From positions 7,683,261 to 7,747,260 of the forward strand of contig SMSO01000031.1 of assembly GCA_004764695.1 (NCBI GenBank): a stretch of 64,000 nucleotides of DNA. Direction: 5' to 3'. The notes beneath the pieces were generated by a model. That model did no database searches, was not told where the DNA came from, and saw nothing but the letters and a program-made list of their open reading frames with translations. Both the position numbers and the translations under genes were made by a program. How positions within the stretch are numbered: position 1 is the stretch's first letter; each line of letters begins with the position of its first letter. Source of the DNA: Schizochytrium sp. TIO01 (lineage: Eukaryota > Sar > Bigyra > Thraustochytrida > Thraustochytriidae). Of this stretch, positions 36,456-46,696 are shown in pieces.

Positions 36456-37493
36456 ATGAATGACATGAACTACGAGCAGTCTTTGAGCCTTGTTCCATCG
36501 TCTGGAGCAGTGAGCTCACCTTTGCTTCGCAAGATGCAGGCGATGCAACAACAACAACAGCAGCAGCTGCAATCGTCTGTACAAGTCTCTGTTGGCGAAT
36601 GGAAAGGTAAATGTCAAAGTGTCTTGGTCCCTCCGCATGAATGTAGACAACCACGAACGTCAGCGCTTACCGGCAAACTAAGTCGTTCATTTCCAATGCG
36701 GTTCTCCACTAATATTTCTCAGAAGCGCAGTAAGCCAGATGGCTCTGACCGCCGCCTGCAATGGGCTTCATCTGTAGACGATGTCCAGAATGCTTTGGCA
36801 AATGTGAGAAATAGCATGCATGGAGGCATGCAGGGATTTTCTCCTTATATGAACCCGAGATTTCGCAAGCTTAACGCTGGTGTTCCTCGTCGTCTCACCC
36901 TTCATGAAAAGGTGCAGTTGTACACGAACCGTCCTGATCTCGACTTGGCAGGCATTATGCCACGGCTCGAGGCGATTCGGCGCTTGGAACGCATGAACTC
37001 GCTCCCGCCTCACCAGGGAAGCCACACTGAGGATGAAATTGAAGAATGCAAGGACGACGAAGATGAGGAAACCAAAGCTGAGGAGAAGAAAGAAGAGGAT
37101 AGGGAGGATGAAGAGTCAAAGCGCGAAAATCGCATGGAGGAGGACGACGACGATGATGATGTTGATATGAGCCACCGTGGCCCTCAAAACCATGATATTG
37201 AAGAGAAAACTATTGACAAGGATCGGGCGCAACATTCAATGACAGATTCAGATGATGAAGAGTGCAGCCCGAAAGTAGGCATTGACTTTGATGATGATAA
37301 TGACACGGGTGACGAAGAAGATGATAAAGAGCTGGACGAATTTGGAGAGGATCGCTATGAAGTACAACAAAAATCCTCTGGGGCTTCGTATCAAAATACC
37401 AACAGTGCGTTTTTAGCTTTCAAAAAGCAACGATTGCAAAAGCCTCTTTCAAATGGAAACCTTTCATCTCAATTTCGTCTATATTCTAACTGA
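36456..37493 (+). CDS. Acidic protein of unknown function (345 aa)
   Basis: The first ATG of the open frame is 36456 (MNDMNYEQSLSLVP). Residues about 28-38 hold a Gln run (QQQQQQQ) encoded by CAA/CAG. Residues 40-185 are basic to neutral and contain RRLTLHEKVQLYTNRPDLDLAGIMPRLEAIRRLE across about 145-180, probably the folded or binding part. From 190 to 315 the protein is a long acidic tract of D/E runs (EEDDDDDDVDM, DDDNDTGDEEDDKELDEF) with K interspersed. The last 30 residues are polar and basic. Such composition is typical of nuclear chromatin- or RNA-associated proteins, but no domain is recognised. No introns are needed. Whether the transcript starts further upstream cannot be seen. Confidence 0.6.
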   Translation: MNDMNYEQSLSLVPSSGAVSSPLLRKMQAMQQQQQQQLQSSVQVSVGEWKGKCQSVLVPPHECRQPRTSALTGKLSRSFPMRFSTNISQKRSKPDGSDRRLQWASSVDDVQNALANVRNSMHGGMQGFSPYMNPRFRKLNAGVPRRLTLHEKVQLYTNRPDLDLAGIMPRLEAIRRLERMNSLPPHQGSHTEDEIEECKDDEDEETKAEEKKEEDREDEESKRENRMEEDDDDDDVDMSHRGPQNHDIEEKTIDKDRAQHSMTDSDDEECSPKVGIDFDDDNDTGDEEDDKELDEFGEDRYEVQQKSSGASYQNTNSAFLAFKKQRLQKPLSNGNLSSQFRLYSN

Positions 37494-38026
37494 CAACTGA
37501 TTTGTTACACCATTGAAAGACATATTATCATTTGTATATCCACGCTCCAAGTACCCCTAACAGTCTATGCCTTGATGATAGATATAAACTTCTCTTTTTT
37601 AACATTCCTTTTTTTTAACCTGAATATTTCAAGTTTAGAAACCAAACCAAACAAAACATAAAAGTTGGAGAACAACAAACAAAATTGGTTTTGTCTCATC
37701 TAGTTGCTGGACATCTATTTGTCATCTCACTGATTTACATAGAGCCAACTCTTGGAAACACAACACAAGGAAGAACATAAAATGATTTTGTGCTACGTGT
37801 GCAAGCAACACACGGGTGGCATGGACACAGTATAAGTGCGACAAAGTTTGAATGATAGAATGGCTTGACAACAGAAGGAAACCGTAGAATGGCAAGAAAG
37901 GTGAATGTGAGAATGGAAAATTTACGGCCATGCCAATCTTTCGACGTAGGTGCATTGCGTTTTAATGATCAAGGAGATTGAACCTGTAGTTCGTTTCTTC
38001 CGCATGCTCGTCATTTTTGAGACACT
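37494..38026. other. Convergent intergenic region
   Basis: The 3' flanks of the acidic-protein gene (plus) and the cysteine-rich gene (minus). A/T-rich. A minus ORF at 37722-37955 is hydrophobic but unlike any known protein. Confidence 0.45.
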
Positions 38027-39049
38027 TTAACGATCCATCTCCTCAGGTTCGGGGGATCCCTTGGCGGTGAGCTGAGCATTGTACTCAGCCTCGGCGAAGG
38101 CAAGGTTGCCCTTGTATTCACCACAGCAGCATGCACATGGATCAGCAATGCAGTTGCCGCTGCAGCACTTGCACATGCAGCATTTGTAGCGGCACTCAGT
38201 GCAGTCACAGCATTTGGGCTTGCTGCAGCATCCGCAGCCTACAATCATGAGAAATTTAGGAACACAATTGTACATTGAACATATGTACCTGTTAGTAACT
38301 CAATTTTCATTCTTCGTTTTGAAGACCGTCGCTGTCATTATGAAAGTGTTGTCATTAGAACTTACAGCATTTGCTCGGGTCGTTGAAGCTAAAGTTGGAG
38401 GACTCGCCAGCGCGGCCTGTATTTCAAAACATAGTAAAAGAAAGAATAATGAGATATATACGCAGAGGGCGAAGATCAACCATCAATCAACACAGAATGC
38501 AACACACAAAAAATATTAGTCGTCACCTTTGAACACTCAATTAGCAAAAGCATATTAGAAACGTACAGCACATGATATCGCAGCATTTTCCACAGCATCC
38601 GCGGTCACAGCAGTCCGGAATGCAATCCACGTAACAGCAGCCACAGCAGCACTGTGAAATCGAAAAATCACCAGGTCCGGATTCGATGAAGATGTCTCAT
38701 CTCATTGTTAGTGTAAAAGTTCTATAAAGTTATAGAGATTGTTAATCTGCCCCGTATACAATTCAACTCTACTTCAAGTGTCGGTTTCTTCCCTCGACCA
38801 CCGCACCATGGGCTTGAACGGGAAGAGGAGACGAGTTTCTTGCTTCCTCGCACTAACTCAATAAGAAACGCTCTGCCTCGGGTTTCTTCTGCTATAGCCT
38901 ACTAGCACATAGCTTGAGCACTCTTCTTATGGTGGGAGCAACAAACGGGGCGATCGCAGTCACGAGCGAAACAGCATTTTATGCCGGAAGGCTTTGGGAC
39001 CTGCGGCGTTACGACCTGAATTGTCCATTGGTAAACTTACGACAGTCAT
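38027..39049 (-). CDS. Cysteine-rich protein, 118 aa with 33 Cys, four exons
   Basis: Reconstructed by splicing on the minus strand: exon 1 39041-39049 (ATG ACT GTC), exon 2 38567-38651, exon 3 38366-38416, exon 4 38027-38238 (TAA). Donors are GTAAGT, GTACGT and GTAAGT; acceptors are TTTCACAG, AAATACAG and ATTGTAG. All four exons join in one frame. The product begins MTVCCCGCCYVDC and carries mostly CC pairs and CxC spacings in two blocks (about residues 4-32 and 48-87), separated by a 15-residue hydrophilic linker (RAGESSNFSFNDPSK). It ends in a Cys-free acidic tail (EAEYNAQLTAKGSPEPEEMDR). There is no signal peptide or membrane segment. The density (28% Cys) and lack of aromatic residues in the blocks resemble metallothioneins, though it is longer and has CC doublets. 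Metal binding is inference; no family is recognised. Confidence 0.72.
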
Positions 39050-40502
39050 CTTAGCAAGACAAGTTTAGGTTCGGCGAGCGCAACGAGCTTCAAAGCGAGC
39101 AGGGCTGCGAAGATGGGCGGGCTCGTGCACAATACAGTTCTACGCGACGCCGCAGCACGTGCATGAATAATCCCTTCCTATCCCCTTGCAAATTATAACA
39201 AATCCAGCACAATACCCAATTCGTTAGTCTTTAAATGCCGCAAAGGTGTGGTTGGGGGCAGAACAGGACTGTGCACCTTTACAGGGAAAGAGGGGAGGGT
39301 ATCTAGATGGGGTGCCTGGTACTATAGTTTGTGGTAGACCCGGGCTTATGAAACGCAGTCATGGTCGAGGCCTAGCAAGAGTTGGGCCAGGAAAGAAAAT
39401 ATAGGCCAAGGTTATGTACCTGAAAGCTACATAGTACAACCAGACAGCAGGGGCGGATGCAGACGTGCGAATTGTCTAAACCACAATGTGAATTGTGGCG
39501 ATTACGATTACGGGTCCTTCTGACCATAGTTAGAAGAGCACGAACATTCTTTGATACCTTGAAGAATGCGCTGGGCCATTTTCTTTTTGTAGAATGCTAC
39601 GAAACATGTGATCGGTCTTGTCCCTCCCATACAGTCTGACAATTCAAGCATAGCTCAATGCTGGGTGCCCTTGATTAGGAAGGGAAGAGGATGAAGATGA
39701 AGAAGGTTGTGGCGGCGGGATTTCATGAATAATGGTCAGGTATCATGAATGTGAATATAGAAACAATTGATTCGATTTGTAAAGTTGCAGGCTTTAAATT
39801 GCTTCATGAAATTCAAAAACATGTAAATTTTACACAACATACTATTGTTCATGTTCTAAGTTGGCACCCCGCTTTGAGTAAAGCAAGTTTATCTTACCAG
39901 AATATGTTATGCGCTACGACCTCAGACAACCCAGAGTTTAATTAATAGTGTACATTCTTTTGCATACAATTTACCCAAAAGCCCTTTTATACCAAGTACC
40001 TGATGCAAAACATATGCCCCACCTCTGAATAAGGCTTGTCGCAGCACCTTCCTCCTACCACCTACAATGATTGTAGGAAAATGGAATAAGATATTATCTA
40101 TAGGCCTACTATTCATAATACCAGGTAGTAGTTTGTCTTCAACGGCTATATCTCCTTTCAATGTGGGATGGGATAATGCGGACTGCACAGGCAGTCCATG
40201 ACAATTCAGTGTAGCTCTTGGCGAGGCGTAACGCAAGGCAAAGGCAAGGACGCTAACTTGCAGCGACTCTTGCAAAGGCGGATGGCGCGGGCTGAGTAGA
40301 TGAGTTGGACCATCTTCCTTTACGTTGCACCACGAGGTGCAGCTGAGAGTTTGCTAAGCCAGTCAAGTTTGAAGGCCATAAGAAGCCCCAAAACAGTTTC
40401 AATTCGAAGTGGCCTACTTCCAGGGCTGCTTGACTCTCGCTGAGCTGTGCAGAAAAGCTCAGTATAATACAGATTTAATATTTTGGCCACGAGAGCGCGA
40501 AC
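39050..40502. other. Intergenic, 1.45 kb
   Basis: This contains the promoter side of both the cysteine-rich gene (minus) and the tetraspanin gene (plus). A 117-codon minus frame at 39922-40275 and a 66-codon plus frame at 39745-39945 have fairly natural composition but no recognisable domain. I do not call them genes. No tandem array of note. Confidence 0.4.
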
Positions 40503-41504
40503 ATGCCTGATGATGGAGATGGGCAGACGTCAGGATGCTTGGAAAAGAAACGGGTGACAAGCGTGCTGCGGTTTTTGCTCTCGCTGCAGTTTTTTGCGTC
40601 TCTTGTGTTAGCAATCCTTGGGCTTATATTGGCCGCAGACTCCTATGTCATTGATGGCCTTGGAAAAATGCCTTCTACAACAGGAGGCTTTGTTGTCTTT
40701 GTTAGTTTGGGACAGATGGTATCATGCACATGTGGCCGCTTTGGAACTCGAACACACAACAAATTTTGTCTTTTGATTTATATGATAGCCCAGCTGACAG
40801 GCACAATCTTCATTGCGATTTTAGTATCTGCAACAATAAACTGGGCAACGGATGACTACGATTCAAGTTTACAAGTGGCGTGTGCGAAACAAGGAATTAA
40901 TAGCACATGTTCTGAGTTCTTAAATGATGATAAACGAATGCGAATGCGTAAATTATGGCGTGATTTGTTTGCCGAGACAGAGCTGCAGCTTGAAAACTCG
41001 CGAAGTGCCAAGTCGGTTTTGCAATCTATTCAAACTGATGGACGTTGTTGTGGATTTGATCCACCATATGCATGCCAGTATGGTTCTGCAACTCAAAAAT
41101 TTGTTGATGCTGATTATTTGCAAGGAAGCTCCGTTGTCCCCGATAGATGTGGTATGCAATCACAGTGGTATTTTCCAACCGAGGAATGCAGCGTGGAAGG
41201 AACCATGACAAACGGCACATCATACCAAGCAGGATGCCCGTACTTTTTACCTGGAGGATCTTGTATGTACTATGACTTTACCAATGGTTGCGTTTATCAA
41301 ATGCGAATATACTTATTGGAGCGTTGTTTGCCGATATTAGATGGAATTGATGTCCTTGCATCTTTTAGTATTGTGACTTCAGTGTTCACATTCATTTTAT
41401 TCATGAAGCGCAAAGACAACGATGTTGTTCCTACAGCTTATGTAGTAGCCCACCGTCCATCGAAGTTTACGACAGGCAAAGCTCAAAAGGTCCAGCCCAA
41501 GTAA
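40503..41504 (+). CDS. Tetraspanin-like membrane protein (333 aa)
   Basis: Single exon. Four hydrophobic spans in tetraspanin order: about 22-46 (LRFLLSLQFFASLVLAIL), 62-80, 88-110 and, after a large extracellular loop, about 283-305. The large loop (about 112-280) carries the CCG signature in QTDGRCCGFDPP plus further cysteines (ACQYG, DRCGMQ, EECSVEG, GCPYF, GSCMYY, NGCVYQ) that can form the usual disulphides, and NST/NGT sequons. The charged C-terminal tail is cytoplasmic. Tetraspanins organise membrane microdomains through lateral partners. Family assignment rests on topology plus CCG, since the rest is divergent. The partner cannot be told from sequence. Confidence 0.8.
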   Translation: MPDDGDGQTSGCLEKKRVTSVLRFLLSLQFFASLVLAILGLILAADSYVIDGLGKMPSTTGGFVVFVSLGQMVSCTCGRFGTRTHNKFCLLIYMIAQLTGTIFIAILVSATINWATDDYDSSLQVACAKQGINSTCSEFLNDDKRMRMRKLWRDLFAETELQLENSRSAKSVLQSIQTDGRCCGFDPPYACQYGSATQKFVDADYLQGSSVVPDRCGMQSQWYFPTEECSVEGTMTNGTSYQAGCPYFLPGGSCMYYDFTNGCVYQMRIYLLERCLPILDGIDVLASFSIVTSVFTFILFMKRKDNDVVPTAYVVAHRPSKFTTGKAQKVQPK

Positions 41505-42061
41505 GCGTTTCATATGATTAAAGCTTTGGTGATCAAGTTCCGAATTGCACCGTTGCGACATATATTGTATTGCTTTTCTTGAAGCTCACCTGCAGAACAA
41601 TAATAAATTCCACCAATTGATGCATATATATATTTTTTATTTTTTTTTGGAACCATTTTCCAAGGTTATTCTTTCTTTTGAGTGTCTCGATGAGAGCAAA
41701 GGAGAGGTTGAAATTGAAATTGCTAAAACAGCTTTAAAAGCATTAAACAATGAAATGAGCCAGCTGAGAAGCTGAAATGTTGTAAAATCAGAATGCACTG
41801 GAGTTTGGTTCCTTTTGCTTGTCTTTTCTTATTCACTCTTCAAATTTGGAGGGAATTCAATACATGCGTTGCTTGTTTTCTTTTTCTTTCTATTTATGAG
41901 GCTCCGCGAGGGCGCCAGCTGCAGCTCTGACTGGCTATGGCATGGCTAAGTGCAACGTAATGAATGGAGAGGAATAACGTGCACAGCAGAGCGAGCTAGT
42001 TATATTTGTAAAGGAAAGGAAATGATCGAAAAATCTGAGATTGAGACCTCTGTGCCCCTAA
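41505..42061. other. Convergent intergenic region
   Basis: The 3' flanks of the tetraspanin gene (plus) and the hydrolase gene (minus). T-rich tract at about 41628-41650. A 76-codon plus frame at 41545-41775 is A/T-driven and not called. Confidence 0.45.
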
Positions 42062-43567
42062 TTAGTATGTGGTAAAAAAGTCCCGAAGAGCATCAAGGAC
42101 TTGAGACCGTTCTGATATTACAGCGTAAAACTCATACATATGGGGGTCCGCAGAGGTCGAGGAGAGCATGATACGGTTGCTCGTATCGTGATCTTGAACA
42201 AGCGATACATGGGAGGGAATCATTCCGTCCTGAGGGTGACCAAGAATCAATTTTCGGTTATGCGGGAGGGTCTTCCACGCGGGACCTACATCCATATCCC
42301 ATCCCAAAAAGCGGACCAGACGCAGAGCAAATGAGTTCAGACGATTTTGCTTGCCAAGGAATGCACCGAGAGCAGCGATGAATACTGTGTATTCCCATGC
42401 AGGCCCAACGATGCTACTGATCATGAGAAGCAGAGTTGTGCAGGCAAAGGTTCGCAGACCAAGAATACCGTATGTAATTACCTTTTTCATATTCGGCGAT
42501 GATTTCCGTGCTTTCTCGTCTAAAGGCCACGTAGGAGACACTGACCTGTTGAGGCTAGTCACGACCAATGCTGCAATGCCAAGTGCAGTCAGTGCTGAGA
42601 GACCCGGAATAACGGGCAGGTCCACGCCAAGTCCCAACCTGATAATTGAAAATGTTACAATTGCACCGTCCAAAAACAGAAATCCACCAATAGGGGTCAT
42701 ATCAAAGTCCTCTCCGAGTTTGTCCTTAACAACATCAGCCAGAGAATAGAAGGTCCGATCAGCAAGTACAAACGGCAGGCTCTCTTGCGCAGAAGATTGG
42801 GAAGTGGCCTGGGTCGGGTCCAAAGAATTTGACCTCGGCTCATTAGACCTTGGTAGCAAACCCACATTACCATTAATATTACGCTTACGGGCTAAGGCTG
42901 CGGCCGCCAGGACTGCTGCTGCACCACCGATGGAGTGGCCATGCAGAATAATGTTGTCATAGGTTGCCCCATGCTCTTTGCAAAGCCACTCAACCACTGC
43001 AATACCATCCTCAACAAGGTCATTTCCGCACGAGGTACGTCCGGTACTTGCCCCAACACCCTTGTAGTTTACGAACACCATATGGCAAGGGTGGCGAATG
43101 ATTTGCTGAACGTCACAAGCAATGCCGAGCTTCTCTTCATAGCACACCCCGTTAGCATTCAGCTGGACGTAGAATTTGCGGCATGACGCATTGGGGTGGC
43201 GTAGGAGGATTCCATCTAGTTTCTCGCTGCCATTTTGGCCAGTAGGAACGCTAATGCGCGAGGCATTTTTGACTTCCTTCAAAAATTGTTCACGATTGGC
43301 TTCGATATCTTTCTGACGCATTACATATACAATTTGCGAGGGCAAAAACAGCATGCTTAAAATAAATCTCCAGCCGTAGTAGTTTGCAAGGCCCGCCAAA
43401 GTCGCTACAGCGCCCGCAGAGCCTGCTTTTGACACAAGTGTCGCAAATGGGAGACCACCGTTGATGTTCTTTTCCCCAAGCTCGGCGGCCATATCGGCAG
43501 CCATATCAGCGACTTTGGAGGCTTGAATTCCTGCGCCTTGCCGGGCGCCTTCGACTGCGTCAGCCAT
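42062..43567 (-). CDS. Membrane-associated alpha/beta hydrolase (501 aa)
   Basis: Single exon from ATG 43567. Residues 1-50 are Ala/Gly-rich, and 52-83 form a hydrophobic segment (YYGWRFILSMLFLPSQIVYV). The hydrolase fold begins near 115. VNYKGVGASTG (166-176) is the loop after strand beta4, and LHGHSIGGAAAV places the nucleophile Ser at 212 in G-H-S-I-G. An insertion at about 225-400 has three more hydrophobic stretches (including LGVDLPVIPGLSALTALGIAALVV), unusual for a cap domain and suggesting membrane anchoring. The acid and His are probably in HPQDGMIPSHVSL (about 450-460) and near DPHMYEF. Substrate unknown; serine esterase or lipase activity is the family expectation. Confidence 0.75.
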   Translation of the reverse strand: MADAVEGARQGAGIQASKVADMAADMAAELGEKNINGGLPFATLVSKAGSAGAVATLAGLANYYGWRFILSMLFLPSQIVYVMRQKDIEANREQFLKEVKNASRISVPTGQNGSEKLDGILLRHPNASCRKFYVQLNANGVCYEEKLGIACDVQQIIRHPCHMVFVNYKGVGASTGRTSCGNDLVEDGIAVVEWLCKEHGATYDNIILHGHSIGGAAAVLAAAALARKRNINGNVGLLPRSNEPRSNSLDPTQATSQSSAQESLPFVLADRTFYSLADVVKDKLGEDFDMTPIGGFLFLDGAIVTFSIIRLGLGVDLPVIPGLSALTALGIAALVVTSLNRSVSPTWPLDEKARKSSPNMKKVITYGILGLRTFACTTLLLMISSIVGPAWEYTVFIAALGAFLGKQNRLNSFALRLVRFLGWDMDVGPAWKTLPHNRKLILGHPQDGMIPSHVSLVQDHDTSNRIMLSSTSADPHMYEFYAVISERSQVLDALRDFFTTY

Positions 43568-44951
43568 AATATCTAACTATATTCTACCTGAGATTCCACG
43601 ACTGCAGACTTCGCTTGTTCAGGCCTTCGAAGCTTCTTTCTTGGTGGTTGCCGATCTCGAGAATGTAAAGGTTTCTGAGGGATGCTGCGCTGCACCTGGA
43701 GTCGATTTAGCACACTCTGAGCTCAGAGTAGAGCAGAGAATCGAAACAGACGACTAATCCTGAGCCAAGGCACACAGCCTTACAGGGTTTCAAGCTCGTA
43801 ACAGCAACGAAGAAGAAAAAAGGATACTGAAGGCGCCCTCCCAGCAGCTGGAAGAGGGTCCCGGGCAGAGGCCCAAAAGCCAAAAGGTTTTTACTCGTCT
43901 AATCTTGCTAGTCATCCCTGGTGTGTTAGTGTAGTAGTCGTCTAGGCACGGAGCTTTCAGTATTAACTTCTGTCATCGTATTGCAGCGACCTTACTTTAC
44001 TTTGCATTAGCAGGTAGGTAATTACCGCAATTGGAAATGTACTTGAGAAAGGCCAAAACGAGAGAGGGTAGGCACCTAGAATGCTCTGCATCATAGAGTT
44101 GCTAGTGAAGGCAGAAACAACGAAATTAGGACGAAAGGAGAGGGTGTTGATAAACGGAATGGGAGTGTGTGAATCTCTTCTTATTTCTCCTAGCAGGTAG
44201 GCCTTTCAACATGCATAGAGGAATAAGCTTGAAAATAAGTAAACCCTGGAGTACAATCTTATACTTGCATAAAAGTTGGCCGATGCTGAATTTCCATTGG
44301 CAATTAACTTGGGAAGTGTTGAAAGAGTATCTCACGCTTTGTTTTAAGGAGTTATTTCCCCAAAACCTCAGTAAAGTAGTAAAGTCAAATTAGATAGAAA
44401 TCGTGCTAAAAATTTCTATCAACATTTGCAAGAGTTTAGTCTTAATTCGTTTGATGAGATCACCGTCTAGATAAATAAAATCCAATTTGCTGCAACTTTT
44501 GTAAATTTTACAGAGCATGGCTTTTTAATAGAAGTCAGATAATTGATAGATGACTTGAGACACGTTTTGCTTTGTTTTGTTTTGTTTCTTGTTTTTCGTT
44601 GCGTGCAAATCTTCAATGCCCTCAATCGCCAAAGCGACTATAGTTTTCAGTTCTCATGGCCACAACCAAATTTCCTTTGCAGTAGAATTCCCACCAACTC
44701 TGTGGATGAATGATCAACATTCTTCACCGCCATGACTGTTTGTCATCTTCTCCTTTAATCCTAAACCTCTGATCTGGGCGCAAGAATGCCGCTTGATTTA
44801 CGAAACCAGAAGGCACTACAGGCTGTGCTACCTTGGTTCTTTTCATTTAGATCTACATAAAAAGTAAAGATCATCGATTAAAAAAAGTATTTTTAATTTG
44901 CAGATTTACCTCGTTTATTTGTTTTGGTCTTGCCCAGAATCCCCGTTCACG
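43568..44951. other. Divergent intergenic region, 1.4 kb
   Basis: This lies between the hydrolase start (minus) and the methyltransferase start (plus). Overlapping short frames at 44126-44393 on both strands are not convincing. An ATTTGCAG at 44895-44902 just before the methyltransferase ATG could be a splice acceptor, so a 5' non-coding exon may lie upstream. Confidence 0.4.
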
Positions 44952-46037
44952 ATGCGGTTCTTTCTTTCCAGAGCTGTCCAAGCCCGCTGCCTAGGATCGC
45001 CTCGAACCCCTCCTCTGGCTTCCTCATCTGGTCCTCATCACGTCAACTCTGTTCCTTTTGTCCCTTACTTCACGTCTTTCTGTGGCGTCCACCGAATTCC
45101 TCGTTCCCTTCAAAATCCTTTGTTTTTGCAAACCCAGTTCCGTTTGTGCTCTTCGAAGCTTTCCGAGTCTTGGCAACCTTCTTCTGCGATGACTTCAAAC
45201 GATACTTCTTCATCTTCGTCCTGTGCCGCAGACTCTGCTGAGGTCTTGGATGCCTCAAAAGTCTCTGATGACGCCACAGTTGGCCAAACTCAGGGCCCTG
45301 AATCCTCGTCTCCGTCAGAGGCTGAGGTCGATGCCGCGGCTCGTAAGCTTCTGGAAGACCTCGGCGTGGACGAGTCTGGGGCGCAGAACGATGAAGGAAC
45401 CACAAGTCAAACTCTGGACGCCGCGGAGGTACCTCGTTTCTACGTCATCGTGCACAATGTGGCTAAAAAGAACAACATCGGCATGCTGATGAGGTCCGCA
45501 GGCGCCTTCGGGGTCAAGGAGATCCTCGTGGTGGGTCACCGCAACAACGTGCAATTCTTCGGCGCCCAGGGGTCGCTCAACCGCGTCCGCGTGACATTCC
45601 TCACGTCGCTGCAGGAGGCAGTCGACTTGGTTCGCGCCCAGAACTGCCACATCTACGGCATTGAGATCAAGGACGAGGCCGCTTCCGTTGTGGACGAGCC
45701 CTTCGTGGCTGGCAAGAACGCTGCTTTCTTGCTTGGCAACGAAGGTATTGGCCTTACCGCCGGCCAGTGTCGAGCCTGCGACAGTTTTGTGTACATACCA
45801 CATTATGGTGATGCCACGGAATCGCTCAATGTCACCATGGCTGGAACAGTCATTTTCCACCGATTTGCTGCATGGGCGAAATATCCTGAACACACACGAA
45901 GCGGCGAGAAGTTTCATGTCAAGAGCACCGTAGAGAAGCGTGGAATTGCCAATCTCGAGGATGCTCGCAAACATGTTGTCAGGAACTGGAAGCGGATTAA
46001 GCTCGACGAGAAGGCGTCTATTGAGAAGGCCGAATGA
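44952..46037 (+). CDS. SpoU/TrmH-family RNA 2'-O-ribose methyltransferase, probably organellar (361 aa)
   Basis: ATG 44952 is the first in the open frame. The N-terminus (MRFFLSRAVQARCLGS) is basic, hydroxylated and without acidic residues, as in mitochondrial targeting peptides. Residues about 80-160 are Ser/Glu-rich and disordered. The SPOUT fold follows with its three motifs: motif 1 NNIGMLMRSAGAFGVKEI, motif 2 AAFLLGNEGIGLT and motif 3 SLNVTMAGTVIFHRFA, which form the knotted S-adenosylmethionine site. Family members methylate ribose in tRNA (TrmH, position 18) or large-subunit rRNA. The exact RNA target cannot be told. The C-terminal tail is Lys/Arg-rich and could help bind RNA. Codons in the catalytic part are strongly C/G-ending. 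Confidence 0.88.
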   Translation: MRFFLSRAVQARCLGSPRTPPLASSSGPHHVNSVPFVPYFTSFCGVHRIPRSLQNPLFLQTQFRLCSSKLSESWQPSSAMTSNDTSSSSSCAADSAEVLDASKVSDDATVGQTQGPESSSPSEAEVDAAARKLLEDLGVDESGAQNDEGTTSQTLDAAEVPRFYVIVHNVAKKNNIGMLMRSAGAFGVKEILVVGHRNNVQFFGAQGSLNRVRVTFLTSLQEAVDLVRAQNCHIYGIEIKDEAASVVDEPFVAGKNAAFLLGNEGIGLTAGQCRACDSFVYIPHYGDATESLNVTMAGTVIFHRFAAWAKYPEHTRSGEKFHVKSTVEKRGIANLEDARKHVVRNWKRIKLDEKASIEKAE

Positions 46038-46696
46038 ATAAAATCATGCTTGATCTCAGTTTTTAGTCACTCCTTTCGGCTCTCTTGGTGGCTGGAGTTC
46101 GACTCCTTGCTGCTCTAGTGAATTGGTATATCATAATACGGCTGGCTGCTGGCTATGTATGTTTGTTTGTCTGTTTCACAGTGCTTGGAATATCTCGTAG
46201 AAATGAGCATATGGGGAAGTGGATTGTGAACGAAAACGGTGAAAATGTCTAAACAAAGTCACTTTGTGTTGTTTGTTTAACGTGGGGAGTTTAGAATTAA
46301 TTATTGATATCTAGTGCGTTGAGATACTGACTGGCCATAAGCACATATAAGCAGAAACAACAAATATCACAGAAATCACAAAATCTATAGAAACCAGGAA
46401 TCTGTTCCTAGCGAGTTTGATTATTTGAGTATCTAAGAGTAATTACATGATCAAGGGAGCGAAAACCTTTAAAAGGAGCATTCTACTACTTTGTTTGGAG
46501 CAACAAACGCTGGAGAAAGCAGTAGCAGACCCACACATTCAAACATAGATACGTCTTTTATATCAAGTAACTTTTTTCTTTTTTTTTTTAGGGCGTTGCC
46601 CTAACAATGATAACCTGCCTAAACAAAAATCAATGAATAAAATAACAACAGCATCAACAGTATAAACAACAACAAATTGAGCGTGAATAAACTGGT
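46038..46696. other. Convergent intergenic region
   Basis: The 3' flanks of the methyltransferase gene (plus) and kinase gene (minus). A/T-rich with a T run at about 46567-46589. No coding feature is seen. Confidence 0.45.

Noticed and set aside
38199-38519. 106-codon plus frame
   Set aside because: It overlaps exons of the cysteine-rich gene on the other strand and reads through its introns.
39922-40275. 117-codon minus frame
   Set aside because: Composition is plausible, but the length is within chance for this window and no domain or splice context supports it.
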